Assembly: GCF_002077175.1 (NCBI RefSeq)
Contig: NZ_CP014943.1
Coordinates: forward strand, 868,001-932,000
Direction: 5' to 3'
Origin: Colwellia sp. PAMC 21821
GTDB taxonomy: Bacteria; Pseudomonadota; Gammaproteobacteria; Enterobacterales; Alteromonadaceae
DNA length: 64,000 nucleotides
Every line of letters starts with the position of its first letter. The first letter of the stretch is position 1. The notes below the pieces were generated by a model. The model did no database searches. It saw only the letters and a program-made list of their open reading frames with translations, and was not told the origin of the DNA. Both the position numbers and the translations under genes were made by a program. Below, one piece after another: positions 10,031 through 22,936 of this stretch.

Positions 10031-11830
10031 TTATCGATCTACATCTGCCATCACATAATCAACGCTGCCCAATGTCGCGATAAGATCCGCCACCATTTGC
10101 CCTTTACTAATTAATGGCAACATTTGTAAATGGGGAAAGCTAGGAGTACGAATGCGGGTGCGATAACTCATGGTGCCGCCGTCACTGAACAAGTGATAAG
10201 CCATAATACCTTTCGTGGCTTCTACGCTTATCGACACTTCACCGGCGGGGATCACAGGCCCCCATGAAACATTAAGAAAATGCGGAATTAAGGTATCAAT
10301 ATCACGCATGGTTCTATCTTTTAACGGTGGCGTGGTTTGCGGATGTTCCGCTTTATAAGGGCCTTGTGGCATATTATTAAGGCATTGCTCAATAATGCGA
10401 ATACTCTGGCGCATTTCTTCTACGCGAACACGGCAACGATCATAGCAATCACCGTTCTGGCCAAGGGGCACTTCAAAATCAAATTGATCATAGCCTCCAT
10501 AAGGTCGTTGTTTCCGCAAGTCCCATGAAAAGCCTGTCGCTCGTAAACCTGGGCCAGTAACGCCCCAGTCAATAGCTTCTTGCGTTGAATACGCACCAAT
10601 ACCGACCGTACGTTGTTTTAAAATTGAGTTTTGCATGACCATTTTTTCATATTCATCAAGACGCTTAGGCAAGTAATTAACGTAGTCACGCACCAAGCCT
10701 TCCCAACCTTTTGGTAAATCTTGTGCAACGCCGCCAATGCGGAACCAACTCGGGTGCATGCGAGCGCCAGTAAAGGCTTCAATAATGCCAAAAAGCTTTT
10801 CACGGTCGATAAACATATAAAAGATAGGTGAAAGCGCGCCAAGATCTTGCGCGAATGTACCGTAAAACAATAAGTGACTAAGAATACGGAACATTTCAGC
10901 GGTCATAATACGAATAACTTTCGCCCGATCCGGTACGGTAATGCCGGCGAGTTTTTCAACTGCCATCACGTAAGGAAAGTTATTCATTACGCCGCCAAGG
11001 TAATCAATACGGTCAGTATAAGGAATATAACTATGCCAAGATTGTCGCTCGCCCATTTTCTCAGCGCCGCGATGGTGATAACCAATATCAGGCACACAAT
11101 CGATAATTTCTTCGCCTTCCATTTGTAAAACAATACGAAAAGCGCCATGAACACTAGGGTGATTAGGCCCAAGGTTTAAGAACATAAAGTCGCTGTCTTT
11201 ACTTTGTCGTTTCATCCCCCAAGCTTCGGGGTTAAATTGCAGTGCAGCTTGTTCCTTATCTTGTTGATAAGGTGGCAACGTAAAGGGATCCATTTCGGTC
11301 GCACGCGCAGGATGAGTTTTCAGTAACGGATGCCCTTCCCAGGTTTGCGGCATTAAAATACGAGTTAAATGCGGATGATTTAGAAAAACAATACCAAACA
11401 TATCCCACACTTCTCGTTCGTACCAATTGGCATTTGGCCAAAAACCACAGACACTTTCTAAGGTTTTATCTCTCGGATTAAGGGCAACTTTAATACGAAT
11501 GTCTTGGTTACGTTGATAAGAGCGTAAATGGTAGCTAACGGTAAAGGCTTGAGATAATAATGATGTGTGCTCTCGCTCACTTTCATCGATAGCGGTAATA
11601 TCAAAACACATATCAAAGGGCTGAGCTAATGCTTGTTTTAACACTTGCATCAGCTTAATTAACTGATTTTTTTCTAACCAATAAGAAGGAATATCGTCAA
11701 CAATATTTTCAACAGCGCTGACCGGCTGTAATTTCAGCTTAGGCGAAATGGCAAGAATTTCATCAAGCAAAGGAACAGCTTGCAGCATCTGCCAATCAGT
11801 ACTCGCTTTCATATTTACTTGTGTTGCCAT
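10031..11830 (-). CDS. nuoC: NADH-quinone oxidoreductase subunit C/D fusion
   Basis: Fused NuoC (30 kDa) and NuoD (49 kDa) subunits, 599 aa, as in E. coli and other gammaproteobacteria. The NuoC part holds [10 protein letters not shown] near residue 140. The NuoD part begins near residue 210 with [23 protein letters not shown], whose HPSVHG motif contributes to the quinone headgroup pocket. It ends with [12 protein letters not shown], a standard family terminus. Confidence 0.97.
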   Translation of the reverse strand: MATQVNMKASTDWQMLQAVPLLDEILAISPKLKLQPVSAVENIVDDIPSYWLEKNQLIKLMQVLKQALAQPFDMCFDITAIDESEREHTSLLSQAFTVSYHLRSYQRNQDIRIKVALNPRDKTLESVCGFWPNANWYEREVWDMFGIVFLNHPHLTRILMPQTWEGHPLLKTHPARATEMDPFTLPPYQQDKEQAALQFNPEAWGMKRQSKDSDFMFLNLGPNHPSVHGAFRIVLQMEGEEIIDCVPDIGYHHRGAEKMGERQSWHSYIPYTDRIDYLGGVMNNFPYVMAVEKLAGITVPDRAKVIRIMTAEMFRILSHLLFYGTFAQDLGALSPIFYMFIDREKLFGIIEAFTGARMHPSWFRIGGVAQDLPKGWEGLVRDYVNYLPKRLDEYEKMVMQNSILKQRTVGIGAYSTQEAIDWGVTGPGLRATGFSWDLRKQRPYGGYDQFDFEVPLGQNGDCYDRCRVRVEEMRQSIRIIEQCLNNMPQGPYKAEHPQTTPPLKDRTMRDIDTLIPHFLNVSWGPVIPAGEVSISVEATKGIMAYHLFSDGGTMSYRTRIRTPSFPHLQMLPLISKGQMVADLIATLGSVDYVMADVDR

Positions 11831-11927
11831 TAACTTCCCTTCACGCTAGCCGTTTTTATTATTAGTTTGTTTACTACGTTTTCACTTTATTAAAATTTTG
11901 TTTATTAAAGCCAATAACTGAGCCCAT

Positions 11928-12566
11928 TTAAATATGATCTGGCGAATCTAAATTAGTCACCTGTATGCGCTCTTCGTGTTTAATATCTCGTAATGACGGT
12001 TTACCAATTTCACTCACCTGCTGCTCCCCAACCGCCCAACTTAACGGTCGTGGCTGGTGTTCAATTTTAGTTTGCAGCAATAATAAGGCTTCGAGTAACG
12101 CTTCTGGACGTGGTGGACAACCGGGAACATATACATCAACGGGGATAAATTTATCTACCCCTTGAACAACGCTATAAATATCGTACATACCGCCGGAATT
12201 AGCACATGACCCCATAGAGATAATCCAACGGGGTTCTAATAATTGTTCGTAAAGATGTTGAATCACCGGCGCCATTTTGCGAAAACAAGTCCCTGAAATC
12301 ACCATCAAATCGGCTTGTCTTGGCGTTGCACGTATAACCTCTGCGCCAAAGCGGGCAATGTCATGGCGCGAAGTAAAGCTTGTTGCCATTTCGACATAAC
12401 AACAACTTAAGCCAAAATTAAACGGCCATATGGAATTTTTACGTCCCCAATTCACCATGTCATCAAGCTTAGCAAAAAGCACACTGCGCTTTAGTTCTGC
12501 TTCAGAAACGCCCTTCATCTCACCCATGGCATCATCTAATTTTGCTTTTGTTAGCGACCATTCCAT
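11928..12566 (-). CDS. nuoB: NADH-quinone oxidoreductase subunit B
   Basis: Holds cluster N2, the last iron-sulfur cluster before quinone. The ligands are the tandem Cys55-Cys56 (LSCCYVEM), Cys121 in GSCANSGG and Cys150 in PGCPPRPE. Length 212 aa. The start overlaps the stop of nuoA by one base, and about 100 noncoding bases follow before nuoCD. Confidence 0.97.
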   Translation of the reverse strand: MEWSLTKAKLDDAMGEMKGVSEAELKRSVLFAKLDDMVNWGRKNSIWPFNFGLSCCYVEMATSFTSRHDIARFGAEVIRATPRQADLMVISGTCFRKMAPVIQHLYEQLLEPRWIISMGSCANSGGMYDIYSVVQGVDKFIPVDVYVPGCPPRPEALLEALLLLQTKIEHQPRPLSWAVGEQQVSEIGKPSLRDIKHEERIQVTNLDSPDHI

Positions 12567-13054
12567 TATTGCTGTCCCTTAGTCTTATCAAAAAGAGTTT
12601 GTTCAAAAATGCTTTGTTTAACAGGTTGCTTTTCAGCTTTTTGCAAGCGCTGAAGTTGCGTTACTCTAAAAGGTTGATGGCGACGTGTTAACTCTAATGC
12701 GCCAATACGAATCAAATAAATTAAAGCCGCAAGGAGTACCGTAATGAAAATACTAGCTTCGATAAATCCTGGCCAACCAACTTCGTCAAAAGCAATAACC
12801 CAAGCAAAAAGATAAATAGTTTCTAGGTCAAAAATGACAAAGAAAATGGCATATAAAAAGAAGTGATTAGTAAAACGAGTTTTATTGTCAGAGACAGAGA
12901 TAATGCCAGATTCATAAGGCGTGTCTTTCGCCCGCTGTTTTCCTTTGGGGCCAAGAAAATGTGACAGCAGCATCATAACAATGAGCATACCAGCCAAGAT
13001 AATAAAGTAAGCCGCGATCGGCCATACTTGAGTTATTTGATCGGATGTGTCCAC
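12566..13054 (-). CDS. nuoA: NADH-quinone oxidoreductase subunit A (GTG start)
   Basis: First gene of the nuo operon (162 aa), a membrane subunit with three helices. The segment [11 protein letters not shown] near residue 45 and the acidic [19 protein letters not shown] near residue 80 are the family signatures. The start codon is GTG (13052-13054), preceded by GGAGG at good spacing. The C-terminal tail after residue 125 is polar and longer than in E. coli. Confidence 0.95.
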   Translation of the reverse strand: MDTSDQITQVWPIAAYFIILAGMLIVMMLLSHFLGPKGKQRAKDTPYESGIISVSDNKTRFTNHFFLYAIFFVIFDLETIYLFAWVIAFDEVGWPGFIEASIFITVLLAALIYLIRIGALELTRRHQPFRVTQLQRLQKAEKQPVKQSIFEQTLFDKTKGQQ

Positions 13055-13610
13055 AAAGCCTCCACTGATAACTTAATGTTTGCTTGTGCCAAATATTAAT
13101 GGCCACAAATCATTAAACTAAAACCGACAGACAGCAAACTTATCGATACATGCTTAATACGCAATACTCAGCCATTCATTTGCACTTTGGCATAACATAA
13201 AGCGATTAAAATAAAGTTAACATGCATTAGCTATATTGGATTTCAGTGTTACTAAAATTCATCGCAAAGTAACCACTAAGTAGATGGGACAGACAAAAGA
13301 GTCTGCTAGGTAGGTTAAATTCCTGACCTTATAGGGAGCTCATTATTACCAAGGGTAGTATTTGCTCACTGCATTTACTTATTATTGTTATTTCGCTTTC
13401 GCTAACTTTCTCTCTTCATTAATCCTACTGAGATAGCACCTATAACTTTATAATTTACACAATATTTGCATAGTCGACTTTTGCGAATGTACTTTGCAAA
13501 AGATCACAATGAAAAATATCGTTGATAATTTGAGTATAGAAAAGAATTCAAGTAATGCTTGTTTTTTAAGCGAATATTAGCATTTAAAAATTATAGATAG
13601 TGTGAAAAGC
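13055..13610. other. noncoding region upstream of nuoA
   Basis: About 555 bases with no credible gene. It should hold the nuoA promoter on the minus strand, but I could not single out a convincing -35/-10 pair. Two short inverted repeats stand out: CAGAC/GTCTG around 13294-13309 inside a less AT-rich stretch (about 13280-13345), and CTTTTGC/GCAAAAG around 13478-13502. Either could be an operator or part of a long nuo leader RNA. I do not recognise a known riboswitch. Confidence 0.4.
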
Positions 13611-13642
13611 AATAAACACGGCGCTTGCCGTGTTTATTGTTA
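13611..13642 (-). terminator. terminator after the Lon-family gene
   Basis: A perfect 12-bp stem, AATAAACACGGC paired with GCCGTGTTTATT around a four-base loop (13611-13638), lies about 40 bases past the stop of the Lon-like gene on the minus strand. The T-run is modest on either side. It separates that gene from the nuo promoter region. Confidence 0.7.
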
Positions 13643-13677
13643 GAGGTAAAATTTTATAAACTGGCCATTATCAGTGA

Positions 13678-16068
13678 TTATTCTTCAACGCCATTTAGTA
13701 AGTCAGAAAATGCAGACAATTTATCAAGCACTATACCGTGTATTGATTTTCTTGGATAACGACCCGTTCTCGTCATTGCTCCAGCAGGTTGCGCCATCAA
13801 AATTTCAATCGCCTGATCAATATTATCCACCGCATAAATGGCAAATTTCCCATCAGCTACGGCCTGAATAACCTCAGGTGCCAACATTAAGTTAATGGTA
13901 TTAGTCTTAGGAATAATAACCCCTTGCTCGCCGGTTAAACCTTTATCTTTACAGAGACGATAAAAGCCTTCAATTTTTTCATTAACGCCACCAATTGATT
14001 GCACTTCTCCATGCTGATTCATCGACCCCGTTATCGCTAGGCCCTGGTTTATCGGTAAATGAGCAATAGCAGAAATTAATGCGCAAAGCTCAGCCATAGA
14101 AGCACTATCACCATCGATATGGCCATAAGACTGTTCAATGGCAATATTGGCCGAAATAGTCACCGGAAATTTTTGACCATATTTATGGCCCAAATAACCG
14201 GTTAAAATCAACACCCCTTTCGAGTGAATAGATTTACCTAAATCAACTTCACGTTCAATATCTGTTACCCCTTGGCTACCGGCATATACCGTCGCGGTTA
14301 TGCGCGCGGGTGTACCAAAAACGCTATCACCAATCTCTAATACTGTTAGACCATTGATTTTACCGATTTGTCCGCCTTCAGTATCAATTAATAACTGACG
14401 CTCTTTAATTTCCTCTAGCCATGCTTCACTCATGCGACCGGTTCGACGTTGTTTGGCTGCTAGCGCCATCGTCACATGTTTACCACACAAGCCATTTGTA
14501 CCAGCAGATAGCTTCCACAAATAGAATGCCTCATCTAATAAGTCATTAACTTGCACAATATTAGCCGATATTTTGTGTTGATGCTCGGCACGCCTAAGCG
14601 CATATTTAACCAGTTCTAATACGGCTTCGTCGGTTACTTCAGGGTAATGATTACGATGGGCTCGTTGGCGGATTAAATTCGCGTAATCATTTAAATTGCT
14701 CTGATTTTTCTCTAGATGACGATCAAAGTCCGCCAAAACACGAAATAGCTCGGTAAATTCTTGATCATAATCTTGTAAGGTGTAATAAATTTCAGGATCA
14801 CCCAACAAAATTACTTTAACGTTTAACGGTATTTTTTCAGGCTGTAGACTAAATGCGCCTGGCTGTGCATATTCTAAATGCGGATTTTCAATGGTTATTT
14901 GCTGCGACTTTAGCGCTAATTTCAGTCGCGCCCAAACTAAAGGCTGAGTCAGCAACTTATCCGCTTCGAGTAATATGTAGCCGCCATTAGCTTTATGCAA
15001 AGCACCCGGTCGAATTAAACGGTAACTGGTGTAACTGCCACCTTGAAAACTACCAAAATCAACATGACCAAACAAGTTTTGAAAGGTCGGGTTTTGTTCA
15101 TAAATAACCGGCGCACCTTCATCCGCTTTGCGGGTGACCAGTAAATTAGGTAAAAAGCGTTCAACCATCAATTTACGCATATCTTTGTCATTAGGTGCCT
15201 CGTTACTTTCATCTACCAGTAACTCTAATACAGCATCTACGACATGAGCTTTCACTTTTGCTAAATATTTTTGAACGCCAATATTACTGGCGAATTCCGT
15301 CTCAAGCTCTTTTAAAAACGGTTGAATACTTTGTGCCGCGGTTTCGTGCTTTAACTTACGTAATTTATCGGAAGCAATGCGTTTCCATTGCGGCAATTCA
15401 ATTAACTTTTCAGACAATAAATCTTCTAACTTGGCCAATAAAATATAAAAGTCAGCACGTTTGGGCTCTTTTAGTTCAGCAAACTCTTTATCATTAAGTG
15501 GCTTACCTTCAACTAATGGTGAAAAGCCAATTTCACCATTTTCTTCGAACAATACCACATCTTCTTTTAATGCCGCTGCTTCAACTTCGGTAATGGCTTG
15601 ATCATATTTTTTATTAAAGTCGCGATCGAGCGCAGCTTTTTGTCTTTGGTAACCGGGGTTATCGAAAATTTCTGGAAACAAATCCATCAACTCATCAATA
15701 AAGGTATTCATACGAGTAAGTAACTGCTTACCATCACCTGGGCTAACATATAGATTATGTGGCGAATTTGGGTCATCAAAATTGTTGATATAGCACCATT
15801 CATCAGGTGTTGGTTCTTTACTCGCTGTTGCGGCTAGCATTTGTTTAATAAGGGTTTGACGTCCCGTACCATGCTCACCCATAGCGTAAACATTAAAACC
15901 TGGTGCATCCATCGACAACCCGAAAGTTAACGCTTCTTTAGCTCTTTCATGGCCAATAAATACTTGTTCTATTTCTGCTGTTGGTGTGGCATTGGCAAAT
16001 TGTTTAACCGTTAAATCTGCGGTTAATTGACTAGGCTTAAGGCGTGCATTGGTTGACACATTTGTCAT
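13678..16068 (-). CDS. Lon-family ATP-dependent protease (AAA_32 plus Lon_C type)
   Basis: A 796-aa LonB/LonH-like protein, distinct from housekeeping Lon. A P-loop-like GEHGTGRQTLIKQML is near residue 65. A long middle region contains the helicase-like sensor segments LEADKLL and VKVILLGDPEIYY. The C-terminal Lon protease domain shows DGDSASMAELCALISAIAHLPI with the catalytic Ser, and GGVNEKIEGFYRLC with the catalytic Lys. It is probably a cytoplasmic quality-control protease. It is a single-gene unit between the ybeL-like gene and the nuo operon. The ATG at 16068 is accepted because homologous-looking sequence begins soon after it. Confidence 0.9.
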   Translation of the reverse strand: MTNVSTNARLKPSQLTADLTVKQFANATPTAEIEQVFIGHERAKEALTFGLSMDAPGFNVYAMGEHGTGRQTLIKQMLAATASKEPTPDEWCYINNFDDPNSPHNLYVSPGDGKQLLTRMNTFIDELMDLFPEIFDNPGYQRQKAALDRDFNKKYDQAITEVEAAALKEDVVLFEENGEIGFSPLVEGKPLNDKEFAELKEPKRADFYILLAKLEDLLSEKLIELPQWKRIASDKLRKLKHETAAQSIQPFLKELETEFASNIGVQKYLAKVKAHVVDAVLELLVDESNEAPNDKDMRKLMVERFLPNLLVTRKADEGAPVIYEQNPTFQNLFGHVDFGSFQGGSYTSYRLIRPGALHKANGGYILLEADKLLTQPLVWARLKLALKSQQITIENPHLEYAQPGAFSLQPEKIPLNVKVILLGDPEIYYTLQDYDQEFTELFRVLADFDRHLEKNQSNLNDYANLIRQRAHRNHYPEVTDEAVLELVKYALRRAEHQHKISANIVQVNDLLDEAFYLWKLSAGTNGLCGKHVTMALAAKQRRTGRMSEAWLEEIKERQLLIDTEGGQIGKINGLTVLEIGDSVFGTPARITATVYAGSQGVTDIEREVDLGKSIHSKGVLILTGYLGHKYGQKFPVTISANIAIEQSYGHIDGDSASMAELCALISAIAHLPINQGLAITGSMNQHGEVQSIGGVNEKIEGFYRLCKDKGLTGEQGVIIPKTNTINLMLAPEVIQAVADGKFAIYAVDNIDQAIEILMAQPAGAMTRTGRYPRKSIHGIVLDKLSAFSDLLNGVEE

Positions 16069-16232
16069 AGAAGATCTCTTGGGGGTACGATTTACATATC
16101 AACGGAAATAATACTAAACGGCTAATTTAAGAGTCCGTTTAGTATAGATACTGCTTCATTAAATACAGTGTACAGCGACACGGCTATGAACAGCAAAATA
16201 ATATTAAAAAACCCGTAAAAAAAAGTTAGTTT

Positions 16233-16718
16233 TTACGGAGTTAGACTTAAGCGATTAAAGTCTTTGCCACCGCAGTTAATACAATCTGTCACAACATTAG
16301 CATGGCTATAAGTAACACAGTGTAAGCAGGTCTGACATTGTAATTGCCCAAACCCTACATAATCACCAACATGGTAGCCATCTTTATGTTGAAAGTCATC
16401 CATAAGCTCCGACCATTCTACTTGTGATTTATCGGTAATTTTAGCCAAGTTTTCCCAGAGGCTTTCATGCAGTATTTCTAAATAGACTGAGTGCTTAATA
16501 TCGGCTTGATATTGCTGATAGAAATCACTGAGATCATATTGTAGATTGGCTATAAATTGTTTAACTTTCTGTTCTGGAATTTGCTCTGCAGCAATAACAA
16601 TAGCTTTCGCTTGTTCCAGAAAACCGGCTATTGACCGAACTTCATTTTCTTTGGTGTCTTCAAGCCATGTTTGTAACTTTTGATACACCTCTTTAACAGA
16701 AGATTGTTCTTTTTTCAT
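16233..16718 (-). CDS. zinc-ribbon-containing protein, YbeL/DUF1451 family
   Basis: A 161-aa protein of unknown function. The N-terminal two thirds are helical and charged. The C-terminus has a zinc ribbon with CQTCLHC and CINCGG (four cysteines). I set the start at ATG 16716-16718 (MKKEQSSVKEVYQ) because GGAGG lies directly upstream. The longer open frame to 16865 would add 49 residues unlike the family. In E. coli ybeL also lies next to leuS, which supports the assignment. Confidence 0.85.
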   Translation of the reverse strand: MKKEQSSVKEVYQKLQTWLEDTKENEVRSIAGFLEQAKAIVIAAEQIPEQKVKQFIANLQYDLSDFYQQYQADIKHSVYLEILHESLWENLAKITDKSQVEWSELMDDFQHKDGYHVGDYVGFGQLQCQTCLHCVTYSHANVVTDCINCGGKDFNRLSLTP

Positions 16719-17013
16719 AACGCCTCCGTAATATAAAGCCCAGCTTTTAGTATAATAATTAAGGTGATAAAAGCCACCATTAACTGTTTTAGTATAGGGT
16801 AAAAAACAATGACAAAAGTGGCTTTTGTCGACTAACTCGTCTTTATCTTGAAAAATCTGCCGCATTAACCTGCTTTAACTTGTCGCAGCGGCTAGAGATA
16901 AGGTATCCTATCGGGATAATTTTTATCGCTAAAACCTAATCTTAAAATATCAAATTTTATTACTATAAATTTGCCAATAAAGCAGGTTGAAGCTCCTATT
17001 TAAGCGTGCTTGA

Positions 17014-19614
<2,601 letters not shown>

Positions 19615-19748
19615 TTTCTGCAATGACTTTTGCGTAAATTTTTAGTCATCATTTATAGATTAACAACATCGCAGTAACTTAACAGTGCCTACTAAACCTA
19701 TTAGCTAGGCACTGATTAAATTTTTATCCATTAAAAAGTGAACACTTT

Positions 19749-20255
19749 ATGAAGCAATTGGTCATTGGTCGAGTAAGCAAACTGCTATCATTTAGCCTAG
19801 TATTAATCATGTTAACGGGTTGTGGTTTTCAACTGCGCGGTAATTATTTATTAGCGCCTGAATTACAAACCATTGCTTTTAGCTCGGTTGACCAATATGG
19901 CGAACTTACGCGCTTAGTTAAACAGCATTTAACGATTAATGATGTTAATTTAGTGCAAAAAAGTGATGATAAAATTCCACAAATGCGCATGCTACAAGAC
20001 AACTTAGACAGAAGAACACTGTCAGTTTTTCCGAATGGTCAAGTAGCAGAATACGAACTTATTTATACCGTTCGCTATCAAATTTTAATTCCTGGGCAAG
20101 ATATACAAAACTTCCGCTTTGAGCTTAACCGTGATTATCAAGATGATCCTGATATTGCATTAGCAAAAAGTCGCGAGTTATCGTTAATGCTACGAGAAAT
20201 GCGTAAAGAAGCCGCCAATAAAATCTTGCGTGATATGGCTAGTATTCAGCTATAG
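19749..20255 (+). CDS. lptE: LPS-assembly lipoprotein LptE
   Basis: Outer-membrane lipoprotein plug of the LptD/LptE translocon that delivers lipopolysaccharide to the cell surface. The signal sequence ends in the lipobox MLTGC with the lipidated Cys at residue 25, followed by GFQLRGNY, a family hallmark. Length 168 aa. It lies between leuS and holA, the classic neighbourhood (old name rlpB). Confidence 0.95.
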   Translation: MKQLVIGRVSKLLSFSLVLIMLTGCGFQLRGNYLLAPELQTIAFSSVDQYGELTRLVKQHLTINDVNLVQKSDDKIPQMRMLQDNLDRRTLSVFPNGQVAEYELIYTVRYQILIPGQDIQNFRFELNRDYQDDPDIALAKSRELSLMLREMRKEAANKILRDMASIQL

Positions 20256-20264
20256 GTAAATTAC

Positions 20265-21308
20265 ATGCGCATATATCATAATCAACTCGACAACACACTC
20301 AACCAAGGCTTTAAGCCAATATGGTTAGTATTTGGTGATGAGTTATGGCAAAAAAATGACGCATTAGAAAAAATAAAACTGCACGCAAAAAAGCAAGGCT
20401 TTGACGAAATAATTCGATTTAGCATCGACGATAAATTTGATTGGGACGAGCTGTTTCAAGAATATCAATCAATGAGCTTATTTTCGTCATTACGTATTAT
20501 CGAAATAGAGTTTACCTCGGGTAAAATTGGCGATAATGGCGCAAAAGGTGTTGCCCAATTACTCACGTTATTACATCAAGATATCCAACTAATATTTCAT
20601 GGCCAAAAGCTAGACGCGGCAACGCAAAAGCGTAAATGGTTTAAATCGTTAGAAGCAGCTGGTTGCTTTGTCCCTTTATACGATATGGAGACTAAACAAT
20701 TAAAACAATGGCTGAATAATCAAGCTCGACAGTTACAATTAACATTGCAACCCGACGTGATTAATTTAATGGCGGAATTATTTGAAGGTAATTTACCGGC
20801 ACTCGCTCAAGAATTGCAAAAGCTGTCTATTTTGTTTTCACAGCAACCGGTGAGTATAGAGGACGCTGAACAACTTTTCATTAAACAAGCAAAATTCAAC
20901 GCTTTTCAACTCATTGATACTTTATTGATCGGCGATCTAAAAAAATGCTTAACTATGCTAGATCAAATGCAACATGACGGCAGTGCGCTTGGTCAATTAG
21001 TTTGGGTGGTCCATAAAGAAATTAGCCAGCTTTATGCCATGTTGGAGCAAATAGAGCAAGGCAGCAGTATTAACGACATTTTTAAGCAGTATCGTATTTG
21101 GGATAAGAAAAAACCTTTATATCAGCATGCTTTAAAGCACATAACCTTAAGGCATGCTGAACAAGCTTTAGCACGGCTAGCGCAAGTTGATTTACTCAGT
21201 AAAACCAGCAGTGATTTTAACGCATTCACTTTACTGAGTGATGTTTTCATTAGCTTATTTCACGATACCATCAGTCAGAATTTCAGTTTAGATTATGAGT
21301 ACAACTAA
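20265..21308 (+). CDS. holA: DNA polymerase III subunit delta
   Basis: Clamp-loader subunit (347 aa) that opens the sliding clamp. The N-terminal segment PIWLVFGDELWQKNDALEKIK matches the start of the AAA-like domain of HolA (family form: YLLxGxExxL). It overlaps nadD by 14 bases at its 3' end, so the two are translationally coupled. It follows lptE by nine bases. Confidence 0.95.
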   Translation: MRIYHNQLDNTLNQGFKPIWLVFGDELWQKNDALEKIKLHAKKQGFDEIIRFSIDDKFDWDELFQEYQSMSLFSSLRIIEIEFTSGKIGDNGAKGVAQLLTLLHQDIQLIFHGQKLDAATQKRKWFKSLEAAGCFVPLYDMETKQLKQWLNNQARQLQLTLQPDVINLMAELFEGNLPALAQELQKLSILFSQQPVSIEDAEQLFIKQAKFNAFQLIDTLLIGDLKKCLTMLDQMQHDGSALGQLVWVVHKEISQLYAMLEQIEQGSSINDIFKQYRIWDKKKPLYQHALKHITLRHAEQALARLAQVDLLSKTSSDFNAFTLLSDVFISLFHDTISQNFSLDYEYN

Positions 21309-21954
21309 GCAAACTGCGCCAACGCTTATCGCATTACTTGGCGGTACTTTCGACCCGATTCATCAGGGTCATATTTTACCCGCTCAAGAAACGGCAAAAT
21401 GGTTAGGTACGAAGCAATTACATTTAATTCCCGCGCATATTCCGCCCCATAAAAACAGTACCCATGCCAATGCAAAACAGCGTGCTAACATGGTGTCTTT
21501 AGTCTGCGAAAACAGTAATATATTCACTCTAGACAATCGAGAGCTTAACCGTAAAAGCCCTTCCTATACTGTCGATACTTTGCATGAAATAAAAGCTGAA
21601 CAACCAAGCGCAGACTTATTTTTTATTATGGGTATGGACTCGCTGCTATCATTTACAACTTGGCATTGTTGGCAAGAAATTCTTAGCTTGTGTAACTTGG
21701 TGGTTAATATTCGCCCTGGTTATCCGCATTCAGCGCTGGAAGCGTCACTTGCACCAGAATTAAAATCCCGCCTTATTTATGATTTGGCAAAATTACAGTA
21801 TAAAAAAACAGGGCAAATCATTCTTCATGAAAGTACACCTGTTGATATTTCGTCTACCGAAATTAGAGCCAAAATAAAAGCTAATTTACATTATTGCCAA
21901 TACCTGCCCAAACCGGTGTTTGACTATATAGAACAGCAAGGACTCTATAAGTAA
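21295..21954 (+). CDS. nadD: nicotinate-nucleotide adenylyltransferase
   Basis: Adenylylates nicotinate mononucleotide in NAD biosynthesis. The nucleotidyltransferase motif GGTFDPIHQGHI is near residue 16 and the second signature ISSTEIRAKI is near residue 185. Length 219 aa. The ATG lies inside the end of holA. The next gene, rsfS, starts about 180 bases downstream. Confidence 0.96.
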   Translation: MSTTKQTAPTLIALLGGTFDPIHQGHILPAQETAKWLGTKQLHLIPAHIPPHKNSTHANAKQRANMVSLVCENSNIFTLDNRELNRKSPSYTVDTLHEIKAEQPSADLFFIMGMDSLLSFTTWHCWQEILSLCNLVVNIRPGYPHSALEASLAPELKSRLIYDLAKLQYKKTGQIILHESTPVDISSTEIRAKIKANLHYCQYLPKPVFDYIEQQGLYK

Positions 21955-22133
21955 CAACATACTTTAGCCAGTAACCTCCCATGAATGCCCTATTTTTGGC
22001 TAGTTTTAATCACCAGTCAGTGAAATAAATCAATTGTTGTGTAAAAAACCTGCGATTGACGACATTAGATGGTTAACTGACAAACAAAATAATGTTATTA
22101 TCGCCGATTATTGTTAATTATAGAGATCCCACT

Positions 22134-22451
22134 TTGCAAAGTTCAGACCTAATTACTTTTGTTACCGAAAAAATCGAAGATATGAAAGGCCGCGATATCG
22201 TCACATTAGAGGTATCTAAAAAATCGAGTTTCACTGACTACATGTTAGTTTGCTCTGGTAACTCAAAACGTCACGTTATTTCTATTGCCCAATCACTAAC
22301 TATTGAATGCCGCGCTGCAGGTATTGAAGCGTTAGGCGTTGAAGGTAATGATATTGGTGAATGGTCTTTAGTTGATTTAGGTGATGTGGTTGTTCACGTG
22401 ATGACTGATGAAATTCGCGATCGTTACCAACTAGAACAACTTTGGGAATAA
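22134..22451 (+). CDS. rsfS: ribosomal silencing factor RsfS (probable TTG start)
   Basis: Binds ribosomal protein uL14 and blocks subunit joining during starvation. The core motif SSFTDYMLVCSGNSKRHV and the end DLGDVVVHVMTDEIRDRYQLEQLW are characteristic. I place the start at TTG 22134, giving 105 aa, the same length as E. coli RsfS, with the residues after it aligning to the E. coli N-terminus. An in-frame ATG at 22092 would add 14 unrelated residues. Neither has a strong ribosome-binding site. It is followed 11 bases later by rlmH, its usual partner. Confidence 0.9.
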   Translation: MQSSDLITFVTEKIEDMKGRDIVTLEVSKKSSFTDYMLVCSGNSKRHVISIAQSLTIECRAAGIEALGVEGNDIGEWSLVDLGDVVVHVMTDEIRDRYQLEQLWE

Positions 22452-22462
22452 TCTAAACAACA

Positions 22463-22933
22463 ATGCGCATTACCTTATATGCCGTTGGTAATAAAATGCC
22501 AGCTTGGGTTAGCCAAGGATTTAGCGAATATTGCCGTAGATTTCCCCGTGACATGAGTTTCCACCTAGTGGAAATTTCCCCGGGGAAACGTGGTAAAAAT
22601 GCCGATATTGCTCGCATTCTAGAAAAAGAAGGTGAGCAAATGTTAGCCGCTATTCCAAAAGGTAATCGCATTGTTACGTTAGAGGTAGAAGGCAAGCCTT
22701 GGACTACACCTCAACTTGCTAAACAACTTGATCGTTGGCATGTTGATAGTCGAGACGTTGCTCTGCTTGTTGGTGGTCCTGAAGGTTTAGCGCCCGCTTG
22801 TATTGAAGCGTCTGAACAAAAGTGGTCATTATCTCCGCTGACATTACCACATCCAATGGTTAGAATTGTCGTTGCTGAAAGCCTTTATCGTGCTTGGTCA
22901 ATCAACAATAATCACCCATACCATCGAGAATAA
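22463..22933 (+). CDS. rlmH: 23S rRNA pseudouridine-1915 N3-methyltransferase RlmH
   Basis: SPOUT-family methyltransferase that modifies helix 69 of 23S rRNA. Length 156 aa, normal for the family. The SAM-binding knot segments [47 protein letters not shown] and the C-terminal HPYHRE are as expected. It lies between rsfS and mrdA, as in E. coli. Confidence 0.97.
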   Translation: MRITLYAVGNKMPAWVSQGFSEYCRRFPRDMSFHLVEISPGKRGKNADIARILEKEGEQMLAAIPKGNRIVTLEVEGKPWTTPQLAKQLDRWHVDSRDVALLVGGPEGLAPACIEASEQKWSLSPLTLPHPMVRIVVAESLYRAWSINNNHPYHRE

Positions 22934-22936
22934 ATA

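Noticed and set aside
16719..16865. 49-residue N-terminal extension of the YbeL-like protein
   Set aside because: A strong GGAGG precedes the internal ATG at 16718 and the extension has no family match.
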